This document shows, piece after piece, positions 11,182-21,690 of a stretch of DNA of 64,000 bases. The position numbers were made by a program, and so were the translations under genes. The DNA lies in assembly GCA_004143645.1 (NCBI GenBank), contig RXPK01000320.1:3472001-3536000 (forward strand), written 5' to 3'. The DNA is from Protaetia brevitarsis. Lineage: Eukaryota; Arthropoda; Insecta; Coleoptera; Scarabaeidae. Each line of letters opens with the position of its first letter. Positions within the stretch are counted from its first letter, which is position 1. The notes under the pieces were generated by a model, which did not search any database, was not told the origin of the DNA, and saw only the letters and a list, made by a program, of their open reading frames with translations.

Positions 11182-11409
11182 AGGCGCGGGGCCACTGCAC
11201 GCGAAGCGAAGCGAAGTTCAGCGAAACTAATTTCTTTGAAAATTGGCTCCCATGTTATCAAACGCGGACGCGGCAACTAAAGCTAAGCGAAGCGAAGTTA
11301 GGCTAGCGAAGAAAAAATACCGTCCACGTAAGATTACATAGGAACTAATTTTCAAGGAAATTAGTTTCGCTGAGCTTAGCTTTGCTTCGCGTGCAGTGGC
11401 CTCGCGCCT
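11182..11409. mobile_element. PIF/Harbinger-type MITE, 228 bp
   Basis: Terminal inverted repeats of about 70 bp start AGGCGCGGGGCCACTGCACG on the left and, on the opposite strand, AGGCGCGAGGCCACTGCACG on the right. The element is flanked by a 3-bp TAA duplication (11179-11181 and 11410-11412). A TAA/TTA duplication is characteristic of PIF/Harbinger elements. The interior has no coding capacity and is itself rich in GCGAAGC repeats. Confidence 0.85.
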
Positions 11410-11909
11410 TAAGTCCTGTTCAGATTTGAAGAAAATCTCGGGTCATTTAAAAATAGAATTAATGCCCTGAGAGTAGAAGAATTTGCTAACCGCGCGAAAC
11501 TAAAGTTATTTTTCATTTTGTTTAGCTTGCATTTTTCATGTCTGAATCATAAAAATTAATAAAGCAATTTTTGCGTTTATGTTGTTGTATTTTAAGTCAT
11601 TTTGTTTGTAGAGTAAAGTTTTGCTAAGAAAATTTTGTGTAATTGAATTCCGTAAATGCAATCAGTAGTTTTGTTTTAACGTAAAGGTAAAAATAGATTA
11701 CAGCTGAGCGTAATATTAATTTCGCTGACAGGACTTTTCTCTCGTCCCGCGCTGTGAAAGATAAAGCGGCACACGTACGGCTAATAGTAAGAGCTGTATT
11801 ATTTACATACAGCGAATGGGATTAATATTTTGTTTTTCTTATTATTAAAGATCTCCTTGTTTAGTAACTGCATGTGTGTATATGTTTATATTTTGGATTG
11901 TATTGTGTA

Positions 11910-12058
11910 TTACAAGTAAGTGCCATACGGGCACTTGTATAAAAAATATCTGTGTAAAGTGAATTTTAAAGTGAAAGTGAAAATAGTGCATCGTATGTGT
12001 GACCTTGTGTTGAGTAGTAAGTAAATCTGTCAACTTGCAACTTCAAATTGAAGCTACA
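11910..12058 (+). promoter_or_regulatory. Candidate TATA promoter/leader of the gag-bearing retrotransposon
   Basis: A TATA box (TATAAAAA, 11938-11945) follows a 7-bp hairpin (AAGTGCC-atacg-GGCACTT) and lies about 370 bp upstream of the gag start codon. This is a plausible U3/R boundary of a 5' LTR, but I could not define LTR ends or a primer-binding site. Confidence 0.3.
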
Positions 12059-12313
12059 GGTGTCCCAAAATTAAATTTAAATCTCTTGTGATTATTTTGT
12101 ATGCTCTTAAGGCAATTAATTTGTTTTTTAGTTGTTGGAATTTCGTTTTTTTTTTCTTTTTCCAAATTTAAATAAAAGTTTAATTGTTTTTTTTTTAAAG
12201 TGAAGGGCAATTATTTTCCAAATTTAATTATTGAATTACTGTTGTGTAAGAGTTTTTTTTTCCAATTTTGTTTTTTTTTTGGGAGTTAGTTAATTTATTA
12301 ATAATAAATAAAG

Positions 12314-12979
12314 ATGGCACAAAGTGATCAAGCTCCCCTTACTCAAACCCCAATTCAAGTTAATATTCCGCGAACGATAGGTCAAACCTTAGTCAATTTA
12401 CCTGAGTTTTCTGGAAAATATAATGAGGATGATACTTTGTTTTTTACGAAATTGGCACAGCTTTCCAATATCGATAATTGGACAGAAGAAGAAATCCTAA
12501 ATATTGCAAGATATCAACTTTCTGGCGAGGCATATCAATTTTTGGAATCGGATCCCAGATTATTATCGTCAACGATAACGTACACTGAATTTAAAGAAAT
12601 TTTGAAGAAACGATTTACAAAAAGATTTCTACCGGGTGAACCACAGTTAGAACTGAACAAATGCATTCAGAGACCAAAAGAATCAATCGATCAATATGTC
12701 ACACGAATTCGGAATGCCGGGAAGGCATTATTGGAAGAAAATTTGAACTTTGTAGATTCGGTACAACAGGAACAAATGGATGCCGTAAAAATTAGGCACG
12801 ACCGGGATCTTATTGGACAGTTTAGGAGAGGACTTAACCCCGAAATATTAAAAATGATAATTCTAGAACTTGGAAGCCCACCTACAAAAACATTCGATGA
12901 AGTTGTCGAGTTAGCTAGACGAGCAGAAATAAGCAGCCAAATATTATCCCAATATCAACGGATGAACGATATGTACTAA
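12314..12979 (+). CDS. Retrotransposon Gag-like protein (221 aa)
   Basis: Gag forms the capsid-like particle of LTR retrotransposons. The frame opens with ATG after an A-rich context (aataaagATGG) and contains the retrotransposon-gag core: LPEFSGKYNEDDTLFFTKL (residues about 29-47), the WTEEEILNIARYQLSGEAYQF helix region, YTEFKEILKKRF, and the conserved ESIDQYVTRIRNAG helix. No zinc knuckle (CCHC) is present and no protease or RT follows. Either the coding region is truncated or the nucleocapsid was lost. The frame ends 22 bp before a solo LTR (13001). That LTR's family carries a different leader ORF, so gag and LTR are probably unrelated. Confidence 0.8.
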   Translation: MAQSDQAPLTQTPIQVNIPRTIGQTLVNLPEFSGKYNEDDTLFFTKLAQLSNIDNWTEEEILNIARYQLSGEAYQFLESDPRLLSSTITYTEFKEILKKRFTKRFLPGEPQLELNKCIQRPKESIDQYVTRIRNAGKALLEENLNFVDSVQQEQMDAVKIRHDRDLIGQFRRGLNPEILKMIILELGSPPTKTFDEVVELARRAEISSQILSQYQRMNDMY

Positions 12980-13000
12980 GCTATATCTGTATGTACATAC

Positions 13001-14148
13001 TGCTGTGGAATGGCATCCCGGGTTTCGGAAATTTAAATTTGTATTTTTGTTCAGTCCGGATTGGTTTTGTCAGAGCAAGGATAAAGTTTCCGTTATTCTA
13101 ATATTTGTTTATTTTGAAAAGATTTTGTTAATTGATTTAATTGTTAGTATTATTTTATTTGTTCAGTTGTGTAAAGTTAATTTCATTTATTTGTACATTT
13201 TGCGTACTCCAGGATTGTATATAGTTTATATGCTAGTATTTTCTTTGCGATGCGTTGCGGCTTCATCGCACGCAGATGTTGTAAATTTGATATATATGAT
13301 TGTGTTACTTGAGGCCAGTTCAGTTACCAGATTGACGAGCGTGTGTACTGTTTTGTTTAGTTTTCTTGGTTACCGTTTTTGGTAATTCATTTTTATTTTA
13401 AGATGTAGTTCGTTTGTTTTGAAATTTTAAAATCGTCCATCTAGCAACTCAGTTTATTAATAGGTGTTATATCGTTGTGCACAATTTATATGTAAGGTTC
13501 GTTAATAATTTGTTCTTCTTGACACGCGTTAAGAGTTTAAATTTTCCGTTTTTTTTTGTTAGTTTTAATTTTAGTGTATTTTAATCACCTCGGGGTAGGT
13601 GAAGAGTAGCTTCGTGCTTGTATTTTAAATTTCATTTTGATTTTATTTGTTTCTCCACGTGTGATTTAATTTAATTGTAGCTTGCTTTGATTTTGTTTTG
13701 AGACCACGTGAATTTTTTGTGGTATAAGAAATTCCTTCTAGAACGAATCCACCATTTTGTTTGCTAAAGGATTTGCATTGTCCTTTTTAATTGTAAATTC
13801 ACGAAGGGGTTATTTTAATCCAAGACATTCAGTCTTAAGGTTTTTTCCCCTGTTGTTTGTAATTAAATGTTTTTTTTTCTTTTTCCTTTTTAAACAATAA
13901 ATTTAATGATTGTAAATATCATTTTAAAATAATAGTTTTTTTTTATTTTTGAATCAACCATTTCAATTTTTGGGGATTTTGGAGAAAGTCAAATTTTACA
14001 AACGCCCACTATTACTTTTCACGAAAGTTACTCTGAGATCAAAGAATCTCTTGCGCCCTTTTAAATTCATATTTGCTGAGCTAGCTAAATTAATTTTGTC
14101 ATTTTTAATTTCTTTAAACTTATATGCTTGTACAATCAGTTCACAGCA
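13001..14148 (+). mobile_element. Solo LTR, family A
   Basis: Starts TGCTGTGG and ends TTCACAGCA, so the termini are the inverted pair TGCTGTG/CACAGCA. It is flanked by a 4-bp duplication ATAC (12997-13000 and 14149-14152). It is clearly related to the LTRs at 31965, 42372, 45088 and 58613. Internal hairpins lie at 13586-13601 (CACCT/AGGTG), 13654-13711 (CCACGTG/CACGTGG), 13766-13786 (AAAGGA/TCCTTT) and 13822-13836 (AAGAC/GTCTT), followed by a poly(A) signal AATAAA at 13896. A solo LTR is the product of recombination between the two LTRs of a full element. Confidence 0.9.
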
Positions 14149-14191
14149 ATACGTACCCTACTTATCTGTTAGATACATTTAGTAATTTTAC

Positions 14192-14372
14192 CTCGTTTTA
14201 TTTTTTCTCCGATGTTCCTCCATAAATCTGCTTTGTGTACATTATCTGAATATTTTTTATGCGATAAATCGTATAATTCTGCATATTCACGTACTGCTTC
14301 AATTAAGTTTTCGTCACTTTCACAGGTAAATTTCTTTTGTCGCTTTACGTTAGCCATGATTTTTAGTGTCAA
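14192..14372 (-). CDS. MADF-domain exon (partial gene)
   Basis: MADF is a Myb/SANT-like DNA-binding domain common in insect transcription factors and in PIF/Harbinger accessory proteins. The frame (ATG at 14372 or, better, 14357) reads MANVKRQKKFTCESDENLIE, then AVREYAELYDLSHKKY and LWRNIGEKIKRG, with the spaced aromatic residues of the domain. It ends in a splice-donor match CGAG|GTAAAATT, giving an exon end at 14192. The next exon would lie to the left, where the solo LTR (13001-14148) was inserted 44 bp away. No acceptor or second half of the domain is found, so the gene is partial. It could be a host gene or part of a Harbinger element. Confidence 0.65.
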
Positions 14373-14394
14373 TTGACTGGCGATTGCCTACAGT

Positions 14395-14515
14395 ACAATT
14401 CACATTGGCAGGCATTCGTCGGAAAGCGACGGGTTTGTGCCGGTCTAATATTCTTTCAAATGATCGCCGCAGTCACTTGCCCGTCGCACGATCGCCGGAA
14501 GACTGCAAGTGTGAA
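14395..14515. repeat. Imperfect inverted repeat (MITE-like)
   Basis: ATTCACATTGGCAGGCATTC on the left resembles the reverse complement of the right side (ATTCACACTTGCAG-TCTTCC), continuing into matching GCGACGGG blocks. It lies immediately upstream of the MADF exon and adjoins repeat copy 2. Target duplication not visible. Confidence 0.45.
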
Positions 14516-14597
14516 TATATTACCGTGAAATGCATATGTTTAGTAGAAAAGAAATTTTGCTTTGACGGTGACGGGCCTGTGCCTTGCGGGTGCCCTG

Positions 14598-14812
14598 CCG
14601 ACTGACGGTGGGGAACGCAGTTGGGAAACATCTTTGGCTAAAATTGCTAAAACCATTCGCTACCGAACAAAAAGTTTGTTTCCCAGCAGTGGCTCGCCGG
14701 TCAAAAGGGCAGAAGGGGTTACCTGTAAACGAGGCTAGGTCATGCTCGATTAAATTAGGGCTGACCATCCCCCAAAAGTTTCCAAGTAAGAAAACCCGTT
14801 CCGTTACAACAC
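14598..14812. repeat. Dispersed repeat, copy 2
   Basis: Second copy of the module at 10755-10992, same orientation, ending at CCCGTTCCG without the terminal palindrome. Together the copies bracket the MITE, gag, LTR and MADF block. The function is unknown. Confidence 0.75.
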
Positions 14813-15671
14813 TTTCATTGTCAAAATAACTTACTAAAGTAGGTACTACTTGGTGCTATGCTTATTATTACTATTCTTCAATTTCTAAAAATAATAAGGG
14901 CCCTTTGATTTTTGGTCCTTATTAAAATTTGATGATTTAAACTTCCATTTATATATACATGCATATAAGTTGTAGGAAGTAACTCATCCCTTTAATATTT
15001 GGTCGAGTGATGGGAAGAGCAAGGCGTTCGTTGTAGTACTGAAACTGGAAGTATACTGGAGCATCTTGTTTGTAAAGGTAGGTGTTTTATATACAGTAGT
15101 CGACAAATTTTAATTTTAGTATATGGATCTTATACTATGCATAAAATAACCTTGCAATAGGCACCGATGCGTGTATTAGGTGTTGGAGCATGTGGTGGGA
15201 GACACGGCTATATATCTGTTTCTATTTTAAAGTGGCGTGCTCTGCCATACTCTCTGCTTTCCTTTACTATAATTAAATTTTGACGATTACAGTATATTAT
15301 GTGCTAGCTTGCCTAAACTTTGTACGAATATTGTCTCATATAAGGATATGGCTCTCAAATGGATCCTAATACATATTTACATATTTGTATTTCAGCTTCT
15401 CTGAAACTGAATAGAAACGAATCCTCTCTGGTTTTGGAAGGAAACGGAGCTCCAATTAAAGATGATGTGCTTTTATTATTAGAAAGAGAGTTGTTGATTT
15501 TATTAAAAAATGGCAAGCGATGGAGTCCCTTTTGTAACTTTGAAAAATATTTATGATAATGCAATAACCAAAAATATAAACTGTTACCTTAAATCTTCCA
15601 CTTGTTTCACTTACGCACTTGATCGTGCTTATAACTGTTATGCTAATTTGCACTTACAGCTAAATCATATA
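14813..15671. other. Unassigned AT-rich sequence
   Basis: Frames on both strands at 15355-15564 overlap and have no recognisable domain. No RNA gene or transposon end is visible. Confidence 0.35.
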
Positions 15672-16172
15672 AGGTAAAGTCAGGTAAGTGTGTAACCGGA
15701 GCAAGTGTGTAGTTTGGCTATATTTATTTTTAAAATTGAAATACGACCGTCATCTTGTTATAATACTAATGTACTAACCTTCATACTAGTTTTACAAATA
15801 AAAGTTCGCATCTCCTAACGTGTATTAACTTGAATATCTTGTGAATATGTTATACCTTATTAAACAGGCATCAGTTTAGTATTACACTCTTGGCCGAACT
15901 AAAAGATAATGCTATTAATATATAAAATACGGAACGATTACACACTTGCCCCATTTTGCTGGGTAAGTGTGTAGTATTGACAGTGTTTAAAATTTCTTTT
16001 TTTTCTAGTAAACCGTTGATAATTATAATAGGCGTATCTATTGAAGGCTTACAACTGGGCATATATTACGTACTTCTATGTGTAAAATTTATCAAAATGT
16101 CTTATTATGTGAACAGTGTTACATTTTCTTCGCACTATGCAATTTTTACTACACACTTACCTGACTTTACCT
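15672..16172. mobile_element. TA-flanked TIR element, 501 bp
   Basis: Perfect inverted termini of at least 23 bp (left AGGTAAAGTCAGGTAAGTGT, right its complement) are flanked by TA on both sides (15670-15671 and 16173-16174). The motif AAGTGTGTA or its complement recurs near both ends and near the centre (about 15702, 15940 and 15964), as expected of transposase-binding subterminal repeats. TA duplication suggests a Tc1/mariner-type mobiliser. Small interior frames are not recognisable. Confidence 0.8.
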
Positions 16173-18213
16173 TACACAATTCTATTGGGTTGTATTATAT
16201 ATAATAGTTAAACAATATTTACAATAACAATAATATTTTTATAGGTATTTTAATTCAATCAAGAAATATTTATAAGCATATTAAATTGAAAAGCTTGTAT
16301 ATACGTCTATAAACAAGACAACAACAAATAAGATAAATAAGCAAATGTATATAGATAAAAGAAAATTGAAGCACTTGTGGAAAGATAGAATGAAATAAAA
16401 TATATAATAAAACGCAAAAAGTATTTTATAATATTATAATTTGTATACAAATGGTTTGTAAGTAAAATAGTATAGCTATGTATGTACACACTACACTAAA
16501 AAGTGTATGGCCTAGCATTACCAATATTAGGGTTGTTGCTCGAAACCGCGTATCCGGTTTCAAATGTGATAATACATTCGCACTGTGAAGAGAATTACAT
16601 ACTAAAGGCCATATTCCATTACGAAAAAAAAAACAAGTACATGTGATCTGTATGATTACATTATTAGTAATGGCCAGAAATAACCAACGTGCGTTAATAT
16701 AATTTTCACAGAAAATTTGCTATCAGTGTGGATTTACAGAATTTAGAAAATACTAGATACGTAATAACTAAGCAAGTCTCGTAATAACACTGGCAACATT
16801 AACTACGCGAACGCCGACTGTTTCAACACTTCAAATCAAACCTTCTCAATCGGAAAAGAAAATAAGGGCGGATTCCAGGCGGTCGTCGGTCTAAAACACA
16901 TTCAACGATTCCTACTTAATTATTCAGCGCCGGTAAAATTAATTCGGCGAACAAAGGTTTCTTTCGGACGAACGAGGTCCCTCCACCATTAACATCGGTT
17001 CTTGAATTTGAATTTTATTTACCTACGGCGTAGACCTACCGGAAACGAAACGCAAATATCTGGAATCTGCGTCACCTCGTTTATAACGACTGCGAAATCA
17101 AGTTTGCCTTCCATTAATATGTAGCATAAAATAAATAAGGCAGGTTCAGCAGGAATAAGTATTCCCATTTCCGGCGTACCTGTACGCCGGTACCGCTGTA
17201 CTGCACATTAAAACAATTTATATGCAAATGCTGAGGGAGATGGAACTACTTAAAACTTTTTGGGGTTTATAATTACTTATGTATGTAACGGGATATACAT
17301 GAGTTGTACCAATCAATTCAGAATTTGTTATAGATAATAATTCTTACGTATTTTGTATCATTTTTGTAGAAAAAAAGTTCCATAAAACACATCTTCTGGT
17401 AAGGAAGGAATGAGGGCGATACAGAAGTGGAACACCGAAATAAAAAGAAATATATTTATTAGAACTGAATTAAACAGCTTCTCGATATAAAGAGCGCACC
17501 AAAACATACCGGCTCCGAATTGCTTTTCCATAGAAGCGAATTATGATTTATAATTTTGAATTTGAAGGGTATAGCTTCTAAAGAGTCTAAGGGCTATCAT
17601 TTTTTTTTTTTGCAAACATTTAGCCAATTTTCAGCAAAATCAGTATTAATGAAATTATTGTACTTAGACTCTACAGAAGATCTATTTTTCATTTAACAAA
17701 ACCTAAAATAACGACTTCAGCGATCTTTGCATTGTTGGAAAATTAAGTTGTTGGTGGCTAGCAGACGGTGCACAGCGGGCTAAAATTGCAAAATGTATCG
17801 ATATACCGTATTCTGTTAACCAAACCATTACTTTTACGTCATGGACTTTTTTTTTGCAAACTCAATATTTAAAAAGTTATGGGGCAAAACTTTTGTAAAT
17901 ATTTGAAACTTACACTGGAAAAAATGTTTCTTTACCGCTAATAAATGTGCACTGATCCAAATAAATTATTCTTTTAAATAGTAGCATGAAAAAATTTAGT
18001 AGTCGTTAAGAAAAAATATATTTGAAGCAAATGGTGCCTTAATTAGAATATTTCTTCCTTATGAATAAGCATACACAACTGCCTAACATAAATTAAGATA
18101 ATTTAATATTTCAATGTAATATGTGTTCTAAATTATCAATTCAATTAACTGAGTCCGTTACGTGGTTGCGATATCATAAAGAAGCTTTTAAAAATATCGC
18201 GTTACTTTTATTT
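16173..18213. other. Unassigned; includes a GC-richer block at 16790-17230
   Basis: Mostly AT-rich and featureless. The block at 16790-17230 has many CpGs, a CCGGCGTACCTGTACGCCGG palindromic patch near 17172 and an octamer-like ATGCAAAT at about 17223. It stands out from its surroundings and has no open frame, so conserved non-coding or regulatory DNA is one possibility. It is not identified as a known repeat. Confidence 0.35.
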
Positions 18214-18569
18214 AGGGGTACTATGGCCTACGGTTAGTAAAGATTATGAACGGCGAATTAAAATTCTTTACACGGATGGAGTTGCCTACTTGTTAAAGGC
18301 TGGTAACAATTTAAAGGTGTTTTATCCAGATTTGCTGCACGTTACGTGTCTTGCACATGGGTTAAATTTAGTCGCAGAAGTGCTGAGAAATGAATATCCC
18401 ATTGTAAATAAATTAATATCAAACACGAAAAAGGTATTTTTAAAAGCACTACTTCAGAAAGAAGTGTACGCAGAAAAATATCTAAATCTTAAACTACCAG
18501 TTCTAATGCGTTGGGGCACATGGCTAGACGCAGCAATTTTTTATCAAGAAAATTTCAAAGCCATATAGG
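18214..18569 (+). pseudogene. hAT-like transposase, N-proximal fragment
   Basis: The frame gives GVLWPTVSKDYERRIKILYT, DGVAYLLKAGNNLKVFYPDL, then LHVTCLAHGLNLVAEV and LPVLMRWGTWLDAAIFYQENF. These are the RNase-H-fold blocks of hAT-type transposases: the (T)DG acid, the C-x2-H-x-L motif CLAHGLNLVAE and the RWGTWLDA motif. There is no start codon, and the frame stops at FKAI just before a solo LTR at 18580. The continuation is at 19812-20190. Confidence 0.8.
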
Positions 18570-18579
18570 ATGTATGTAT

Positions 18580-19750
18580 TGCTGTGGTATAGACAACCCA
18601 AGTTTGCTGAGTGTATTTTGAGTTACATATTTTGATTTGTTTACTTTCTTGCGAGCTGTTGTTCAATCTACCGAGAATTTGTCACAATTTTATTTTGGTT
18701 TGTATAAATTTTAGTTAAAGACTTTATTGTTTCATTTTAATTAATTAAGTGTTAAGTTTTTTTAAATTAATTCCATTCATTAATTTGTCTATCGTTTGCT
18801 TATGTAGAGTTAATGCGGATTTTATTCAATATTGGCATATTGTTTATACGACTGCGTTGTACGATTTTGAGAGAGGGATTTTCGTAAGCAAAAACAGTTG
18901 TAGAGTTTTGTTAAGGACTTCCTTGTTCGACTATTGACGTAAGTAGACGTATTTTTGTATATCATTGTTACCATTTTCTAATTCAATTGATTTTGAAATT
19001 TAATTCTGTAAAAATTTAGTCCACCCAGGAATTCATTTTGTGATAATTGTTAATGTATTGAAGTGTACACGTAGTAGATATAAGATTAATTGATATTTTT
19101 TGTTTAGGAAGATATTAGAGTTTTTTTTTTCTGATTATATTTTAAAGAGTTAATTTTTCCGTTGTTCATTTTGCTGTTTCATATTTATTTATCAATCACC
19201 TCGGTTGGGTGAGTAGAACTATTGTTCTTGCATTTAGTTTTTTTTTTTGTAATTTCTAGAAATTGTCCACGCGTAATTTATTTTAATTTGAAACCACGTG
19301 GATTGAAATTGAAATATTTAGGATTATCTTCCTGAACAAACAAAATTTTTGCTTTGCATAGGAAATAGCATTGTCCTATTTTAATTTAGAGTCAAGTGCA
19401 GTTTTAATTTTAGGCCAGAACCTTCAGTTCACGGTTTTTTTTTCTGCAAAATCAGTAATTTTACCCATTTTAAAAAATAAATTAGTTTGTTAGTTAGCAT
19501 CTTTGGGTTAAAAATTCTGTTCTTTTATTTTTATATTAAACCTTTTAAATTTTTCGGGTAATTAAGAAAGTTTGATTTCACTCACCCACATTTTACTTTT
19601 CGTGGTTAGATTCAAGTTTTAATTCGCGAGGGTAACTCTGAGATTAATAGTTCTTTTGCATTTGTAAATTATATCCGTTGGACTAGCCAATTTTATTTTT
19701 CATTGTAAAATCAGTTCTGCATTTTCAATTAATTCAATCAGTACGCAGCA
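18580..19750 (+). mobile_element. Solo LTR, family B
   Basis: Begins TGCTGTGGTATAG and ends CAGTACGCAGCA. It matches the LTR at 59856-61166 along its length (shared GCTGAGTGTATTTTGAGTT near the start). Flanks are GTAT on the left and GTTG on the right, a degraded or imperfect duplication. It carries the same series of small hairpins as family A. It interrupts the hAT transposase gene. Confidence 0.8.
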
Positions 19751-19811
19751 GTTGAACATGTTATACCTATATGGAAAAATAATATATATATATGTATGTA
19801 TCATGTTTTAG

Positions 19812-20190
19812 GTTGTTGATAAGTTTTAACAGTCTGGATTCAGTCGCTATACAAGAGTCACAATATACATTTAACAACACTAAGATAGAAAACGAATTAG
19901 CGTACATAGCCACTCATGTCAAAATACTGGTCCATACAATAAAAGCACTGGCAGGATCAGGTGAAATCCTTGTAATGAACCTTGACAGGATAACGGTCAT
20001 TTGAGAATCTTTTAGAAATGCACCAGATGTGGTGGCTAAAAAAGCCTATTCCAAACTTGAAGCTATTTAGCCAAGAACCGGGATTTTCCGTTTTGTACGA
20101 AGTATCTCAAACATTGAATGGATCTGGTTCGAATGACTGCACCATAGCAATAGAATATTTAAATAAATATTTCTCCTACTCATTTTTTAT
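19812..20190 (+). pseudogene. hAT-like transposase, C-proximal fragment
   Basis: After the LTR the coding sequence resumes: FNSLDSVAIQESQYTFNNTK, IENELAYIATHVKILVHTIK, then APDVVAKKAYSKLEAI and PGFSVLYEVSQTLNGSGSN in shifted frames. These follow the order seen in hAT proteins between the RWGTWL motif and the C-terminal dimerisation region. The dimerisation domain itself is not found, and an unrelated GC-richer sequence starts near 20195. Several frameshifts and stops are present. Confidence 0.7.
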
Positions 20191-20194
20191 GCGC

Positions 20195-20700
20195 GTCGTA
20201 ACATTGAAGAAGCGCCGAGCGAGCGCGAAAATATAAAATTTAAAGGCATGCGGCATCACGCGAATATACAAGTCAGTGCAAGCTTCTGCGGATTCGCACG
20301 ACAACAGTCACTACTCCTCCCCAGCGTACGGGACTTCACCAGTAAGGATTGACCGGCGGCCATACCGCGCGTGGAGAGTCCATAACCGGCAGTCCTAAGA
20401 ACGATCACTATATTAGGAGGGTTAGCAGAAGAGAAGTTGGAACAGTAACCAGTGATTGTTGCGATGTAGGACCAGCACATAGCACAAGTGTGATTATATT
20501 ATATTCATCTAAATATACACTTGCAAATTATAGCTTACTGAAAGACATGCATCAGTTGTGAAAGAAACTGCTTATTTTATTGATGTATGTATCATTTGAG
20601 AATGCATGTTTATGTATTTGTGTTCAAAAATAAACGACTTTTAAGACCTATTGGCCTTTCGTTATCTCTCATCAGCCCACTAACTAGTGGAACTCTTAAC
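20195..20700 (+). repeat. Possible LTR-like segment
   Basis: Contains a TATA-like AAAATATAAAA at about 20226-20236 in GC-richer context, and a poly(A) signal AAATAAA near 20628 about 390 bp downstream. This is LTR-like order, but exact ends and a second copy are not visible in the window. Overlapping frames on both strands are not recognised. Confidence 0.25.
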
Positions 20701-21455
20701 ACCTGATTTCGAGGAAATGAAGGTAAGTCAAGTGAAGATTTCACTAATTGTAAGTACTAAACAGAAAAATATATTTGAAAATAAATAAGCATAAAGAATA
20801 AGATAAGCAATAAAGAAATGTGCAGTATAATGGAGTTGCAATAAACGTAATATTGTATACACATTTAATACACATTTTTCCTGTAGTTTATCCAACGACC
20901 TTCATTGTAGGTACTTGCATCACACTTGCGTCAAATTTACTCCCGCTACCTTTGTACTATGTGCTATGCTTCTGTATGCATATTAACGTTAGTAATATTT
21001 TACGCTATAAAGTACCAATCCTATGCGAAGTGGCCTGTTGTTACCTATGAATTGTCACAAAGTCTTTTTTACTGTCACAGTTCTGCAACTTCCGCCACCT
21101 GTTTATCTCCAATAATAACCTGTCTGGATTAATATCAGCTAACTGTGTAAACATGTCAACCTGGTAACACAATACACTGTCATCAACTAACGATGACGAA
21201 GGTCGCTTATTAACTTGAAACACCTACATACATATCATTAATTTTATTTATATATGTATGTACATATGTGTTATTCTTAGTTATTAAGTATCACTTCTAT
21301 TTCGTTGTATTTGCTTATCGTCTTATGATACTCGAACAACGGAATTATCCTAAAATAACCGAAAAAAAACGGTTTTTCCTTAGTGCTTTTCGTTATTTTA
21401 GAACTCAAAATTCCCTTGGTAACCGCTAGAAATCTATGAAGCGTCAAAGTACTAT
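20701..21455. other. Unassigned sequence
   Basis: Only short chance frames. Nothing supported. Confidence 0.35.
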
Positions 21456-21459
21456 GCAC

Positions 21460-21690
21460 TAGCGGTGGGCGATTTGAATCTTTTTAGTGATTCGAATCCT
21501 AAGGATTCCTAAAATTAAGGATTCGTATAATATGATTCGTATCGAAAAACCGCCAAGGATTCATAACAGTGCTGGGCTATTCGAATCTTTTTAGTGATGC
21601 GAATCCTAATGACTCCTAAAGTAAAAGATGCGTATAATGCGCGATTCGTACGGAAGATTGTAATGGGTGATTAGAATTCTAATCACTAAA
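21460..21690. repeat. Tandem pair of hAT-terminus-like repeats
   Basis: Two units about 106 bp apart begin AGCGGTGGGCGATTTGAATC (21461) and CAGTGCTGGGCTATTCGAATC-type (21567). Each continues with TTTTTAGTGAT-CGAATCCTAA and a run of GATTCGTA words. Starts of the form CAGTGNTGGGC are typical of hAT terminal inverted repeats, so this may be two stacked MITE ends. Confidence 0.5.

Noticed and set aside
12314..14148. Gag ORF and the 13001 LTR as one element
   Set aside because: The LTR has its own perfect ATAC duplication on both sides and its family's leader ORF (43617) is different, so it is more simply a solo LTR inserted beside the gag fragment.
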